64,000 nt of DNA from Geomonas oryzae (GTDB taxonomy: Bacteria; Desulfobacterota; Desulfuromonadia; Geobacterales; Geobacteraceae): assembly GCF_004117875.1 (NCBI RefSeq), contig NZ_RAHW01000006.1, positions 372,001-436,000 of the forward strand. The letters run 5' to 3'. Both the position numbers and the translations under genes were made by a program. The notes below the pieces were generated by a model, which did no database searches, was not told the origin of the DNA, and saw nothing but the letters and a program-made list of their open reading frames with translations. This document shows, piece after piece, positions 44,935 through 53,281 of this stretch; the first letter of the stretch is position 1, and each line of letters starts with the position of its first letter.

Positions 44935-45945
44935 GTGTTTTCAGGGAAAACTCTTTTGATAACTGGTGGGACAGGTTCTTTCGGTAATGCGGTATTGCGT
45001 CGGTTTCTTCACACCGACATCAAGGAGATCCGCGTTTTTTCTCGCGACGAGAAAAAGCAAGAGGACATGCGCATCGACCTGAAGAACTCCAAACTGAAAT
45101 TTTACATAGGCGACGTCCGCAGTTATGAGAGCATCTATTCCGCGCTCGACGGAGTCGATTTCGTCTTCCATGCCGCGGCGCTTAAACAAGTTCCGTCCTG
45201 TGAGTTCTACCCGATGGAAGCGGTGCGCACCAATGTGCTGGGAACGGAAAACATGCTCAACGCCGCTCTGGCTTGCGGCGTCAAAAAGGTCATCACACTC
45301 AGCACTGACAAGGCGGTGTACCCCATAAATGCCATGGGGATATCGAAGGCTATGATGGAAAAATTGATGGTCGCCAAGGCGCGCACCTCCGATGAAGAAA
45401 AGACCGTGTTCTCAGGTACGCGCTACGGCAACGTCATGGCATCGCGTGGTTCGGTAATTCCCCTGTTCGTGAAACAGATACGTGAAGGGCTGCCACTCAC
45501 GGTAACCGATCCCAACATGACGCGATTCCTCATGTCTCTGGACGATGCGGTAGACCTGGTCCTTTATGCCTTCAGCAACGCCCGCCAAGGCGACATATTC
45601 GTGCAGAAGGCGCCCGCCTCCACCATCCACGATCTCGCGGTTGCTGTACGCGAACTGTTCGACGCGAAGAACCAGATCAAGATCATCGGGACACGGCACG
45701 GCGAAAAGCTCTATGAAACGCTGCTGACGCGCGAGGAACTCTCCAAAGCGGAGGATATGGGCGACTACTATCGGATCATCCCCGATGAACGTGACCTAAA
45801 CTACGGGAAGTACTTCACCGAGGGAGAGGAAAAAATCTCGCAGATAGAGGATTATAACTCCCACAACACGCAACGTCTGACGGTCACGGGAATCAAGGAA
45901 AAGCTGCTGAAACTAGACTACATAAGACAAGAACTGGGGCTATGA
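44935..45945 (+). CDS. fnlA: UDP-N-acetylglucosamine 4,6-dehydratase/5-epimerase
   Basis: 336 aa. The start is set at GTG 44935, because a strong GGAGGA (44925-44930) stands 4 bases before it; an in-frame ATG at 44923 overlaps that Shine-Dalgarno and would add four residues. Short-chain-dehydrogenase fold: LLITGGTGSFGNAVLRRFL, VFHAAALKQVPSCEFYP, LSTDKAVYPINAMGISKAMMEK and GTRYGNVMASRGSVIPLF. This is the FnlA/WbjB/CapE type (no membrane domain), which begins UDP-L-FucNAc synthesis. It is followed by fnlB and fnlC in the same order as in known FucNAc loci. Confidence 0.92.
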   Translation: MFSGKTLLITGGTGSFGNAVLRRFLHTDIKEIRVFSRDEKKQEDMRIDLKNSKLKFYIGDVRSYESIYSALDGVDFVFHAAALKQVPSCEFYPMEAVRTNVLGTENMLNAALACGVKKVITLSTDKAVYPINAMGISKAMMEKLMVAKARTSDEEKTVFSGTRYGNVMASRGSVIPLFVKQIREGLPLTVTDPNMTRFLMSLDDAVDLVLYAFSNARQGDIFVQKAPASTIHDLAVAVRELFDAKNQIKIIGTRHGEKLYETLLTREELSKAEDMGDYYRIIPDERDLNYGKYFTEGEEKISQIEDYNSHNTQRLTVTGIKEKLLKLDYIRQELGL

Positions 45946-47084
45946 CGGCGATGAAGGTACTGATAACAGGCGCTAACGGTTTCATCGGGAAAAACCTCTC
46001 CCTCACTCTCGGGCAGCGCAAGGACCTGGAGTTATCTTGCTACGACATCGACAGCGACTCCGCCTCCCTGGAAAGGCTGGTGCTCGAGGCCGACTTCATC
46101 TGTCACCTGGCTGGGGTGAACCGTCCTCAAAGCATCGAGGAGTTTGCCACGGGAAACACCGGTTGCACCGAGAGTGTCGTCTCGATATTGCGTGAACATG
46201 GCAAAGTGACTCCCTTTCTCATTTCCTCCTCCATACAGGCCGCCCATGGGAACTCGTACGGGGTGAGCAAACGCGATGCGGAAGAGGTGGTGTTCTCCTA
46301 CGGTCGTGACTGCGGGGTTTGCGTGTACGTTTACCGTCTCCCGAACGTGTTCGGTAAGTGGTGCCGCCCCAATTACAACAGTGCCGTGGCGACGTTTTGC
46401 CACAACATCGCCCATGACCTTCCGATACAGGTCAACGATCCGTCAGTGGTGATGAATCTGGTTTACATCGACGATGTGGTTGCCTCGTTTGTGGCCGCCA
46501 TCGACGGACGTCTTGCATCGGATAGCGTCGCCTTTCGGGACGTTCAGCCTGTGCATACGGCTAAGCTCGGGGACATCGCGGAGTTGATCAGGAGCTTTCG
46601 AAGGACGCGGCAGGAGAGGGGGGTTCCCCAACTCGACGATCCTTTCGTCAAGAAACTCTACAGCACCTACCTTAGCTATCTTCCCGTTCGTGAATTCAGC
46701 TATCCTCTCAAAATGAATGTGGACGATAGAGGGTCCTTCACCGAGTTCCTAAGGACTCCCGATCGCGGCCAGGTCTCCGTGAATATCTCAAGACCCGGAA
46801 TAACGAAGGGGAACCACTGGCATCACACGAAGAATGAAAAATTTCTGGTGGTGAGTGGAGAGGGGGTCATCCGTTTCAGGAAGGTCGGGAGCGATGACGT
46901 CATAGAATACCCGGTAAGCGGTGCTAAATTGGAAGTGGTCGATATTCCGACCGGTTACACGCACAATATCAGCAACACCGGAAGTGGTGATCTGGTGACG
47001 GTTATGTGGTGCAATGAACTGTTCGACCCGGAACATCCAGACACGATTTTTGAAAATGTGGAGCGCAAACATGAAAAAGATTAG
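45942..47084 (+). CDS. fnlB: UDP-2-acetamido-hexulose reductase with cupin domain (WbjC/CapF type)
   Basis: 380 aa, overlapping fnlA by 4 bp (ATGA). The N-terminal SDR domain has [24 protein letters not shown] and [10 protein letters not shown]. The C-terminal cupin (~260-370) has [21 protein letters not shown] in part and [12 protein letters not shown], with metal-ligand His residues. This reductase-cupin fusion is characteristic of FnlB/WbjC/CapF, which processes the FnlA product. The role of the cupin in 3-epimerisation is from family knowledge. Confidence 0.92.
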   Translation: MTAMKVLITGANGFIGKNLSLTLGQRKDLELSCYDIDSDSASLERLVLEADFICHLAGVNRPQSIEEFATGNTGCTESVVSILREHGKVTPFLISSSIQAAHGNSYGVSKRDAEEVVFSYGRDCGVCVYVYRLPNVFGKWCRPNYNSAVATFCHNIAHDLPIQVNDPSVVMNLVYIDDVVASFVAAIDGRLASDSVAFRDVQPVHTAKLGDIAELIRSFRRTRQERGVPQLDDPFVKKLYSTYLSYLPVREFSYPLKMNVDDRGSFTEFLRTPDRGQVSVNISRPGITKGNHWHHTKNEKFLVVSGEGVIRFRKVGSDDVIEYPVSGAKLEVVDIPTGYTHNISNTGSGDLVTVMWCNELFDPEHPDTIFENVERKHEKD

Positions 47085-48201
47085 AGTGATGACGGTCGTC
47101 GGCACGCGGCCTGAGATCATACGTCTGTCCCGTGTGATGGCTAAGCTAGATGAACATGCTGAGCATATCCTGGTGCATACTGGGCAGAATTACGACTACG
47201 AGCTGAATGAGATCTTTTTTCACGACCTGGGGGTGAAGAGGCCGGACCATTTTTTGGAGGCTGCCGGTGCCAGCGCCGCCGAGACCATCGGGCAACTAAT
47301 CATCAAAGTGGACCAGGTGCTGGAGAAAGAGCAGCCTGAGGCGCTTCTCGTTTTGGGGGACACCAACAGCTGTCTCGCAGCCATTCCCGCCAAGCGTCGC
47401 AAAGTCCCTATCTTCCACATGGAGGCGGGCAACCGATGCTTTGATCAGAGGGTCCCTGAGGAGACCAACAGAAAGATCGTTGATCACATAAGTGACATTA
47501 ACCTCACCTACAGCTCTATTGCTAGAGAGTACTTGCTGCGCGAGGGACTGCCGCCGGACCGCATCATCAAAACCGGTAGCCCGATGTTCGAGGTGCTGAG
47601 CACCTACCTGCCGAAAATCGATGCCTCCGACGTGCTCGTCCGCTTGGGGCTTTCCCGTGGTGATTACTTCGTGGTGAGCGCGCACCGGGAGGAGAATGTC
47701 GATTCTGAAGTTAACCTCATAAAGCTCGCGGCGATCCTGAATGGCATCGCCGAACGCTACGGCAAGAGGATCATCGTCTCAACCCATCCCCGTACCCGGA
47801 AACGCATAGAGGAAAAGGGGCTCTGCTTTCACGAAAAGGTGGAGCTTCTGAAGCCGCTTGGTTTTTCGGACTACGTCCATCTTCAGATACACGCTTTTGC
47901 CGTCTTATCCGACAGTGGCACCATCACCGAGGAGTCTTCCATCCTTAATTTCCCGGCCCTCAATATCCGTGAGGCGCATGAACGTCCCGAGGGGATGGAG
48001 GAGGCGGCAGTTATGATGACCGGACTGACGCTCGACCGGGTGTTTCAGGGACTCGCTATTCTGGAGAGGCAGGGGCGTGGCGAAGCGAGGACGCTCCGAC
48101 CGGTTTGTGACTACACCATGCCAAACGTCTCAGACAAGGTGCTCCGGGTTATCATCAGCTATATTGACTATGTGAACCGCACCGTTTGGAAAAAACCCTA
48201 G
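47071..48201 (+). CDS. fnlC: UDP-N-acetyl-hexosamine 2-epimerase of FucNAc synthesis
   Basis: 376 aa from ATG 47071 ([20 protein letters not shown]), overlapping fnlB by 14 bp. Non-hydrolysing 2-epimerase motifs: [64 protein letters not shown] and [14 protein letters not shown]. The HTGQNYD and [11 protein letters not shown] variants mark the FnlC/WbjD/CapG group rather than WecB. It makes UDP-L-FucNAc from the 2-epimer. The stop (TAG) directly abuts the next ATG. Confidence 0.92.
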   Translation: MKKIRVMTVVGTRPEIIRLSRVMAKLDEHAEHILVHTGQNYDYELNEIFFHDLGVKRPDHFLEAAGASAAETIGQLIIKVDQVLEKEQPEALLVLGDTNSCLAAIPAKRRKVPIFHMEAGNRCFDQRVPEETNRKIVDHISDINLTYSSIAREYLLREGLPPDRIIKTGSPMFEVLSTYLPKIDASDVLVRLGLSRGDYFVVSAHREENVDSEVNLIKLAAILNGIAERYGKRIIVSTHPRTRKRIEEKGLCFHEKVELLKPLGFSDYVHLQIHAFAVLSDSGTITEESSILNFPALNIREAHERPEGMEEAAVMMTGLTLDRVFQGLAILERQGRGEARTLRPVCDYTMPNVSDKVLRVIISYIDYVNRTVWKKP

Positions 48202-49422
48202 ATGCGCGTTCTGATGATTACTCAGCTGTTTCAGCCGGAGCCTAACCATCTTAAGGGACTCGAATTTGCCAAGGAGTTGTCTCGCCTGGGGCATGAGGTG
48301 GAGGTTCTCACTGGGTTTCCAAATTACCCAGGCGGGCGGATCTATTCTGGCTATCGGCAGCGATTCTGGCAGCGCGAGGTGCTCGATGGGATTCGGGTGA
48401 CCAGGGTCCCTCTTTATGCCGACCACAGCAGTTCCGGATTTAAGCGGATACTTTGTTATGTGAGCCTTGCCATCACCATTTGTTTTCCTGGGCTGTTGCT
48501 GGTGCGTCGGCCTGACGTAGTGCATGTCTATCAAGGACCCGCCACCTTGGCGATGCCGGCAATGCTGCTACGCTTGCTATTCAAGATCCCATATGTCTTG
48601 GACGTTCAGGACCTCTGGCCTGAGAGCGTCACCAGTTCAGGCATGTTTGTGACTTCAAGGCTAAGCTTTATCCTTGACTTGTGGTGCAAGTTGACGCACC
48701 TGTTCGCCTCAAAGATTGTCGTTCTTTCGCCAGGGTACCAGCGTGCTCTTGCCGGACGTGGGGTGTCTCCCGATAAGATTGAAGTCGTTTACAATTGGTG
48801 TGGCGAAAGAGCTGCTTCAATGGACAATGAGAAGTGCGGAAACGATAGTTTCGGTCTTGCTGATCATTTTTCTGTCATTTATGCCGGTAACCTTGGCAAG
48901 GTCCAGGCCCTTGATGCCGTTCTCGAGGCTGCCCAAATACTGGAAGTTTCCCATCCGGATGTACTTTTTATCTTGGTGGGCGCCGGTGTAGATTCCGAAA
49001 GACTTCAGAACCTGTGTCAGCAAAAGAAGATTAAGAATGTCCTTTTTATTCCACGACAGCCAGTCTCAGAGATCGACCGCATCCTTCAAAAGGCCCAGGT
49101 GCTGTTGATTCACCTCCGGGACGATCCGCTCTGCCGCATTGGAATCCCTCAAAAGACACAGGCTTACCTTGCTGCCGGACGCCCAATCCTTGTTGCCGTT
49201 AAAGGGGAAACGGCCGACCTCGTAGCGCGGGCAAAAGGAGGGGTTGCGTGCGAGCCGGGAAATGCCGCTAGCATCGCGCATGCGGTGACCGAGCTGCATC
49301 GTCTCACCCCTAGGACGCGTGAGGAAATGGGGCGAAATGGCAGGAGCTACTACGAGCGAAACCTCAGCTTTGTGGTAGGGGTAAAGCGAATGGAAGCAGT
49401 GCTCAAAGGAGCTGCCTCATGA
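48202..49422 (+). CDS. wbuB: WbuB-like glycosyltransferase, probable L-FucNAc transferase
   Basis: 406 aa GT4 enzyme. MRVLMITQLFQPEPNHLKGL, LTGFPNYPGGRIYSGYRQRFW, an internal hydrophobic pair (YVSLAITICFPGLLLV and LAMPAMLLRLLF), DVQDLWPESV and a C-terminal donor domain with GIPQKTQAYLAAGRPILVAV. These features and its place right after fnlABC match WbuB, the FucNAc transferase that follows these genes in other loci. It overlaps the acetyltransferase gene by 4 bp. DNA from here to about 51800 looks more AT-rich than the start of the locus. Confidence 0.82.
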   Translation: MRVLMITQLFQPEPNHLKGLEFAKELSRLGHEVEVLTGFPNYPGGRIYSGYRQRFWQREVLDGIRVTRVPLYADHSSSGFKRILCYVSLAITICFPGLLLVRRPDVVHVYQGPATLAMPAMLLRLLFKIPYVLDVQDLWPESVTSSGMFVTSRLSFILDLWCKLTHLFASKIVVLSPGYQRALAGRGVSPDKIEVVYNWCGERAASMDNEKCGNDSFGLADHFSVIYAGNLGKVQALDAVLEAAQILEVSHPDVLFILVGAGVDSERLQNLCQQKKIKNVLFIPRQPVSEIDRILQKAQVLLIHLRDDPLCRIGIPQKTQAYLAAGRPILVAVKGETADLVARAKGGVACEPGNAASIAHAVTELHRLTPRTREEMGRNGRSYYERNLSFVVGVKRMEAVLKGAAS

Positions 49423-50042
49423 ACAATTTATTGGTTCCGCTCAGGCCGGAACACGTTCCGGACGTTGTGCAGACCCACCTAGCAAGTTTCCCAGGATTTT
49501 TCCTGTCATTTCTGGGAGCGCGATTTCTTGCCGTGTACTATAACGGCATTTGCTCAACACCCGAGGGTATCGGATTTTGCTACCTCAATGCCTCGGGAGT
49601 TCCAGCCGGTTTTGTTGTTGGCTCCTCGAACCCTAGGGGTTTCTATTCTAGGCTTCTCAGGCGACACTGGCTAAGTTTCTCACTTGCTTCGGTTCGGGCG
49701 GTCTTGCGGAAGCCCTCGGTGCTCGGGCGTGTTGCACGAGGTTTTCTACACCCTGGGGGGAACCCCGTCGGCAACCACGTGGCAGGGCTCTACTCCATCG
49801 GGGTCCTTCCCGAACTGCAGGGAACAGGGGCGGGCAAAAAACTGGTGAATGCATTCCTGTTCGAGGCTGCCAACCGCGGCTGCAATCGGGTTTTTCTCAC
49901 CACCGATCGAGATGGTAATGAAGCCGTTAACATTTTTTATCAGAAGCTAGGCTTCACGCTCGAGCGTCAGTACCAAACGCGGGAAGGACGTAGCATGAAC
50001 GAGTACTGGATCTCTGTGGCAAAGGATGGTGAGAATGAGTGA
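49419..50042 (+). CDS. GNAT-family N-acetyltransferase
   Basis: 207 aa. GNAT acetyl-CoA site in [21 protein letters not shown] (the Q/R-x-x-G-x-G/A type) followed by [16 protein letters not shown] near the C-terminus. ATGA overlap with wbuB upstream; it overlaps the aminotransferase gene by 8 bp. Probable job: N-acetylation of the amino group introduced by the DegT aminotransferase on a nucleotide sugar. This is context inference; PglD-type enzymes are usually left-handed-helix proteins, so this would be the GNAT alternative. Confidence 0.8.
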   Translation: MNNLLVPLRPEHVPDVVQTHLASFPGFFLSFLGARFLAVYYNGICSTPEGIGFCYLNASGVPAGFVVGSSNPRGFYSRLLRRHWLSFSLASVRAVLRKPSVLGRVARGFLHPGGNPVGNHVAGLYSIGVLPELQGTGAGKKLVNAFLFEAANRGCNRVFLTTDRDGNEAVNIFYQKLGFTLERQYQTREGRSMNEYWISVAKDGENE

Positions 50043-51186
50043 TTTTCTACCTTTTGCACTCCCGGACATTGGGGAAGAAGAAATAGCTGAAGTCCTTGAT
50101 TCGCTTCGTTCCGGTTGGCTCACAACCGGGCCTAAGACAAAACGCTTCGAACAGGAGTTCGCTGCCTTTATCGGCGGAAATGTAGAGGCTGTTGCTGTCA
50201 ACTCCGCTACTGCCGGGTTACACTTGGCGCTTGAGGCAATCGGCATCGGTCCGGGTGACGAGGTTATCACCACAACTCATACATTTACCTCAACTGCTGA
50301 AGTCGTCAGGTATCTTGGTGCTGATCCTGTCCTTGTCGATATCGATCCGTTGACATTGAATATTGATCCCGCTGCTGTAGAGCGTGCGATAACGCCGCGC
50401 ACACGCGCCATTATCCCTGTGCATTTTTCGGGTCTCTCCTGCGATATGGATTCCATCTTTGCGCTGGCACGCAAGCACGGGTTAAAGGTCGTGGAAGATG
50501 CAGCACATGCACTTCCCGCCACCTGCCATGGGAAACTGATCGGCTCTCTGAATAGCGATGCCACCGTCTATAGCTTCTACGCCACCAAGACGATCACCAC
50601 TGGCGAGGGTGGAATGGTGGTGACCGCTAGCCCGGAGATCGCTGCGCGTTGCCGTACTATGCGACTGCATGGCATCAGCCGCGACGCCTTCGATCGCTAT
50701 ACATCAAAAAAGCCGGCGTGGTTCTACGAGGTTGTGGCACCAGGCTTTAAGTACAATATGACTGATATTGCTGCCTCAATCGGGTTGCACCAGATTAAGA
50801 AGGCGTGGCAGTTCCAGGCGCGCCGTCAGGAGATGGCGCAATATTATGACAAGGCATTAGAAAGGCTCCCGGTGCTGTTGCCGCCAAAGGCTCCTGCTGG
50901 AGACACTCATGCGTGGCACCTTTACGTCCTCAGGCTGGAGCCATCCGCCAAGGTAAAGAGAGACCATTTCATCGAGTTGATGGCTGAACGCGGGATTGGT
51001 TGCAGCGTGCACTTTATCCCGCTTCATCTCCATCCTTACTGGCGAGACCGATATGCACTCAAGCCGGAAGACTTTCCTTGTGCTCAAGAAATATACGGAC
51101 GATCTGTCAGTCTCCCTCTCTTTACAAAAATGACTGAAGCGGATCAACAGAAGGTAATCGATGCGGTGCGGGGTATTCTCACGTGA
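50035..51186 (+). CDS. DegT/DnrJ/EryC1-family sugar aminotransferase
   Basis: 383 aa from ATG 50035 ([21 protein letters not shown]); ATG 50026 is an in-frame alternative. PLP-binding Lys lies in [16 protein letters not shown], with [19 protein letters not shown] and [11 protein letters not shown] typical of nucleotide-sugar aminotransferases. It would aminate a 4-keto sugar, plausibly the product of the membrane 4,6-dehydratase at 53282. It overlaps the sugar-transferase gene by 4 bp (GTGA). Confidence 0.9.
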   Translation: MSDFLPFALPDIGEEEIAEVLDSLRSGWLTTGPKTKRFEQEFAAFIGGNVEAVAVNSATAGLHLALEAIGIGPGDEVITTTHTFTSTAEVVRYLGADPVLVDIDPLTLNIDPAAVERAITPRTRAIIPVHFSGLSCDMDSIFALARKHGLKVVEDAAHALPATCHGKLIGSLNSDATVYSFYATKTITTGEGGMVVTASPEIAARCRTMRLHGISRDAFDRYTSKKPAWFYEVVAPGFKYNMTDIAASIGLHQIKKAWQFQARRQEMAQYYDKALERLPVLLPPKAPAGDTHAWHLYVLRLEPSAKVKRDHFIELMAERGIGCSVHFIPLHLHPYWRDRYALKPEDFPCAQEIYGRSVSLPLFTKMTEADQQKVIDAVRGILT

Positions 51187-51779
51187 TCGCCAAGAGGCTG
51201 TTTGATTTATTCTTTGCCCTTCCGGCTCTTTTGGTCCTTATGCCTATCTTCGTTGTGATAGCCTTCTGGATCAAGCTTGATTCTACTGGTCCGGTGTTGT
51301 TCAGGCAAGAACGTGTGGGGCTTAAAGGGAAGATTTTTCAGATACTAAAGTTCCGAACCATGTGGGTAGATGCAGAGGGAAAAGGCCGTCAAATTACAGT
51401 GGGGAAAGATCCCAGAATCACCCGCTCGGGAGAATTCCTGCGCAAATCAAAGCTAGACGAATTGCCACAGCTTTTTAATGTCATCCTAGGAGAAATGAGT
51501 CTCGTTGGTCCGCGACCAGAGGTCCCACGATACGTTGCCCTCTATTCCAAAAAGCAGAGAGAGCGCATCCTTTCTGTCCCGCCTGGCATTACTGATTTCG
51601 CATCAATAGAGTTTCGGGATGAGAGTACAATACTTGCAAGAGCAAACGATCCTGAATTGGCTTATATACGTGAGGTCATGCCCATTAAGCTGGCTCTTTG
51701 CGAGCGCTACGTCGCGCAGAGAACGCTGTGGGTTGATTTACTCCTTATTTTGCGCACATTCAAGGCAATCGTTGCTTGA
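51183..51779 (+). CDS. initiating sugar-phosphate transferase (PglC/WcaJ family)
   Basis: 198 aa, GTG start overlapping the aminotransferase stop. A re-entrant or membrane helix ([23 protein letters not shown]) is followed by the bacterial sugar transferase domain: [52 protein letters not shown]. The short length without the extra N-terminal membrane domain is the PglC-like monotopic type. It would start repeat-unit assembly by moving a sugar-1-phosphate, probably an N-acetylated diamino sugar, onto undecaprenyl phosphate. Confidence 0.92.
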   Translation: MIAKRLFDLFFALPALLVLMPIFVVIAFWIKLDSTGPVLFRQERVGLKGKIFQILKFRTMWVDAEGKGRQITVGKDPRITRSGEFLRKSKLDELPQLFNVILGEMSLVGPRPEVPRYVALYSKKQRERILSVPPGITDFASIEFRDESTILARANDPELAYIREVMPIKLALCERYVAQRTLWVDLLLILRTFKAIVA

Positions 51780-52049
51780 GTATCATGCTTTTGGCGAAGG
51801 TGTATAACGCCTTCTCCTCAAACTTGACGGATTTTACCTCAATGTCTGGCGGATTTTGCAATTGGATTAGACTCTAAGTCGAAAGAGTGAAGAGGTCAGG
51901 CACTAGGTGGAGCTTTCAGAAAGGTAGATAGACGGATTCACACCCTCGGATAGACCATACCGACGCGCTCGACGGGGGAATCGCCATGACTTTTCGGTGG
52001 TATGTCGACAACATAGAGACGAAGACGTCAGCGGGCGAAGGTTGATGGA
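51780..52049. other. gene-free spacer before the 21-bp repeat array
   Basis: About 270 bp without a supported gene. Only a short frame near 51988-52044 (MTFRWYVDNIETK) is visible. No hairpin with T-tract was found after the sugar transferase stop. Confidence 0.4.
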
Positions 52050-52276
52050 TTGAAAACTGTTAGTTTTTGCCCGAAACCGTTGTTTTTCACCCCAAAACTG
52101 TTGCTTTTTACCCCAAAACCGTTTGTTTTTAGGTGAAAAGCAACAGTTTTGACCCGAAAACTTTTAGTTTTCCTGCAAAAGCAAAAGTTTTTGCCCTAAA
52201 ACTTTTGCTTTTGGGGGTAAAAGCGATAGTTTTGACCTGAAAACTGTTAGTTTTTGGTCGAGAATAGAAGTTTTGG
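52050..52276. repeat. tandem array of about eleven 21-bp dyad repeats
   Basis: A/T-rich units begin at about 52053, 52074, 52094, 52115, 52136, 52157, 52177, 52198, 52219, 52240 and 52262, giving a nearly constant 21-bp spacing. A typical unit is AAAACTGTTAGTTTTTGCCC; variants include AAAACCGTTTGTTTTT and AAAAGCAACAGTTTTGACC. Each unit is an imperfect palindrome (AAAACT...AGTTTT), so orientation is ambiguous. There are no spacers of unique sequence, so it is not a CRISPR. It lies about 60 bp beyond the terminator of the minus-strand Fn3 gene. Confidence 0.85.
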
Positions 52277-52331
52277 ATAGCCGGATCGAAACTGCGGTGC
52301 AGGGACTGCTGAGGATGCCGTGAGAAGAGAC

Positions 52332-52368
52332 AAAAAAGTCCCCGAAGGCAGCGGCCTGCGGGGACTTA
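52332..52368 (-). terminator. rho-independent terminator of the Fn3 gene
   Basis: On the minus strand AAGTCCCCGCAGG pairs with CCTTCGGGGACTT around a short loop and is followed by TTTT. It lies 17 bp after the stop of the fibronectin-III gene. Confidence 0.85.
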
Positions 52369-52384
52369 ATGGTGGAAGGGCGGA

Positions 52385-53008
52385 TCAGATGCACATCAGC
52401 GAAACGATCTGCGACCAGGGACCGTAGCCGTTGGCGCCTACCGCCCTCACCCGGAACCAATAGACCGTTCCCGGGATGAGACCCGTAACCAAAAGATGCA
52501 TCGCCTTGGTCCCGGTTCCGCAATGCCTCCAGTTCGCTTCGACGGACGGGTCGCCGATGCAGCATGAGATGTCGTAGCTCTTCGCCCCTTTCACCGGCTT
52601 GGTCTTCAGCGACATCTCTCCCGAATTTGGGCCGTGCTGCGCCCGCGGGGTGTCAGGGCTCGTCAAGACAGCGGTGGTCGGTTTCCTGACTTTCGCGGGA
52701 GGAACCCCGAACGCATCCAACAGCTCGGGATGTTCCACGGCCGCGTGACGCACCAGTGTGAAGAAGATGCTGAACTTGCGGTCCAGCTTCTGCCGGGCAG
52801 CCTTCAACCGCTTCGCCTTCTCCGGGTCCCCGTCGGCCGCGGCACTGAACGCCGCCTTGTGCTCTTCGTCGACTTCCTGGAGCTCCTGTTGCTTTGGAAA
52901 GCAGGCCTCGACAAGCGCGTACAGGTTGGGGTCCCTCGACATGGCGACCACGACGGCTGCCGTTCTCGGAATCGCTTCCGCACTGCTGAGTAGCGTGATG
53001 TTGTCCAT
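52385..53008 (-). CDS. fibronectin type III domain protein
   Basis: 207 aa without a signal peptide. The N-terminal ~100 residues are helical and Lys/Ala-rich (KAKRLKAARQKLDRKFSIFF), with a short linker KVRKPTTAVLTSPDTP. The C-terminal ~80 residues are one Fn3 domain: SYDISCCIGD, the LLVTGLIPGTVYWFRVRAVG strand pair and GYGPWSQIVSL. Such proteins in Geobacteraceae are often of unknown function. GGAGACG-type Shine-Dalgarno (AGAGGAGA) lies upstream. It is transcribed against the polysaccharide genes and interrupts them, and has its own terminator. Confidence 0.8.
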   Translation of the reverse strand: MDNITLLSSAEAIPRTAAVVVAMSRDPNLYALVEACFPKQQELQEVDEEHKAAFSAAADGDPEKAKRLKAARQKLDRKFSIFFTLVRHAAVEHPELLDAFGVPPAKVRKPTTAVLTSPDTPRAQHGPNSGEMSLKTKPVKGAKSYDISCCIGDPSVEANWRHCGTGTKAMHLLVTGLIPGTVYWFRVRAVGANGYGPWSQIVSLMCI

Positions 53009-53281
53009 AGGCGTCTCCTCTCTTGATGGCGTTAAAGACGCCTAACGTTACCGCGGAGAGCTTTCGGAGTCAAACGATTCCTTGGAGATTTATAATTTTC
53101 CTTTTCTCAGGTGCGGGAGGCTCCCCGCCGATGAGTATAAGTCGTAGAAGCGGCAAGCACGACTGATAGCGTTTTTCATATTGTTAACGCTTGCTTCCTT
53201 AAGGTTTTGTGATATTTTTCCCTGCTGTCGTTCTTTTGTTCGGTGCCCGGCCAGGTCCGGGCGTTGCCGTAGGAGGGGTTC

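Noticed and set aside
51951..52044. Possible integrase or transposase remnant after the sugar transferase gene
   Set aside because: Only a very short frame (MTFRWYVDNIETK) is present, with no diagnostic catalytic residues.
52050..52276. CRISPR array
   Set aside because: The 21-bp units are contiguous, degenerate and palindromic, with no unique spacers and no cas genes.
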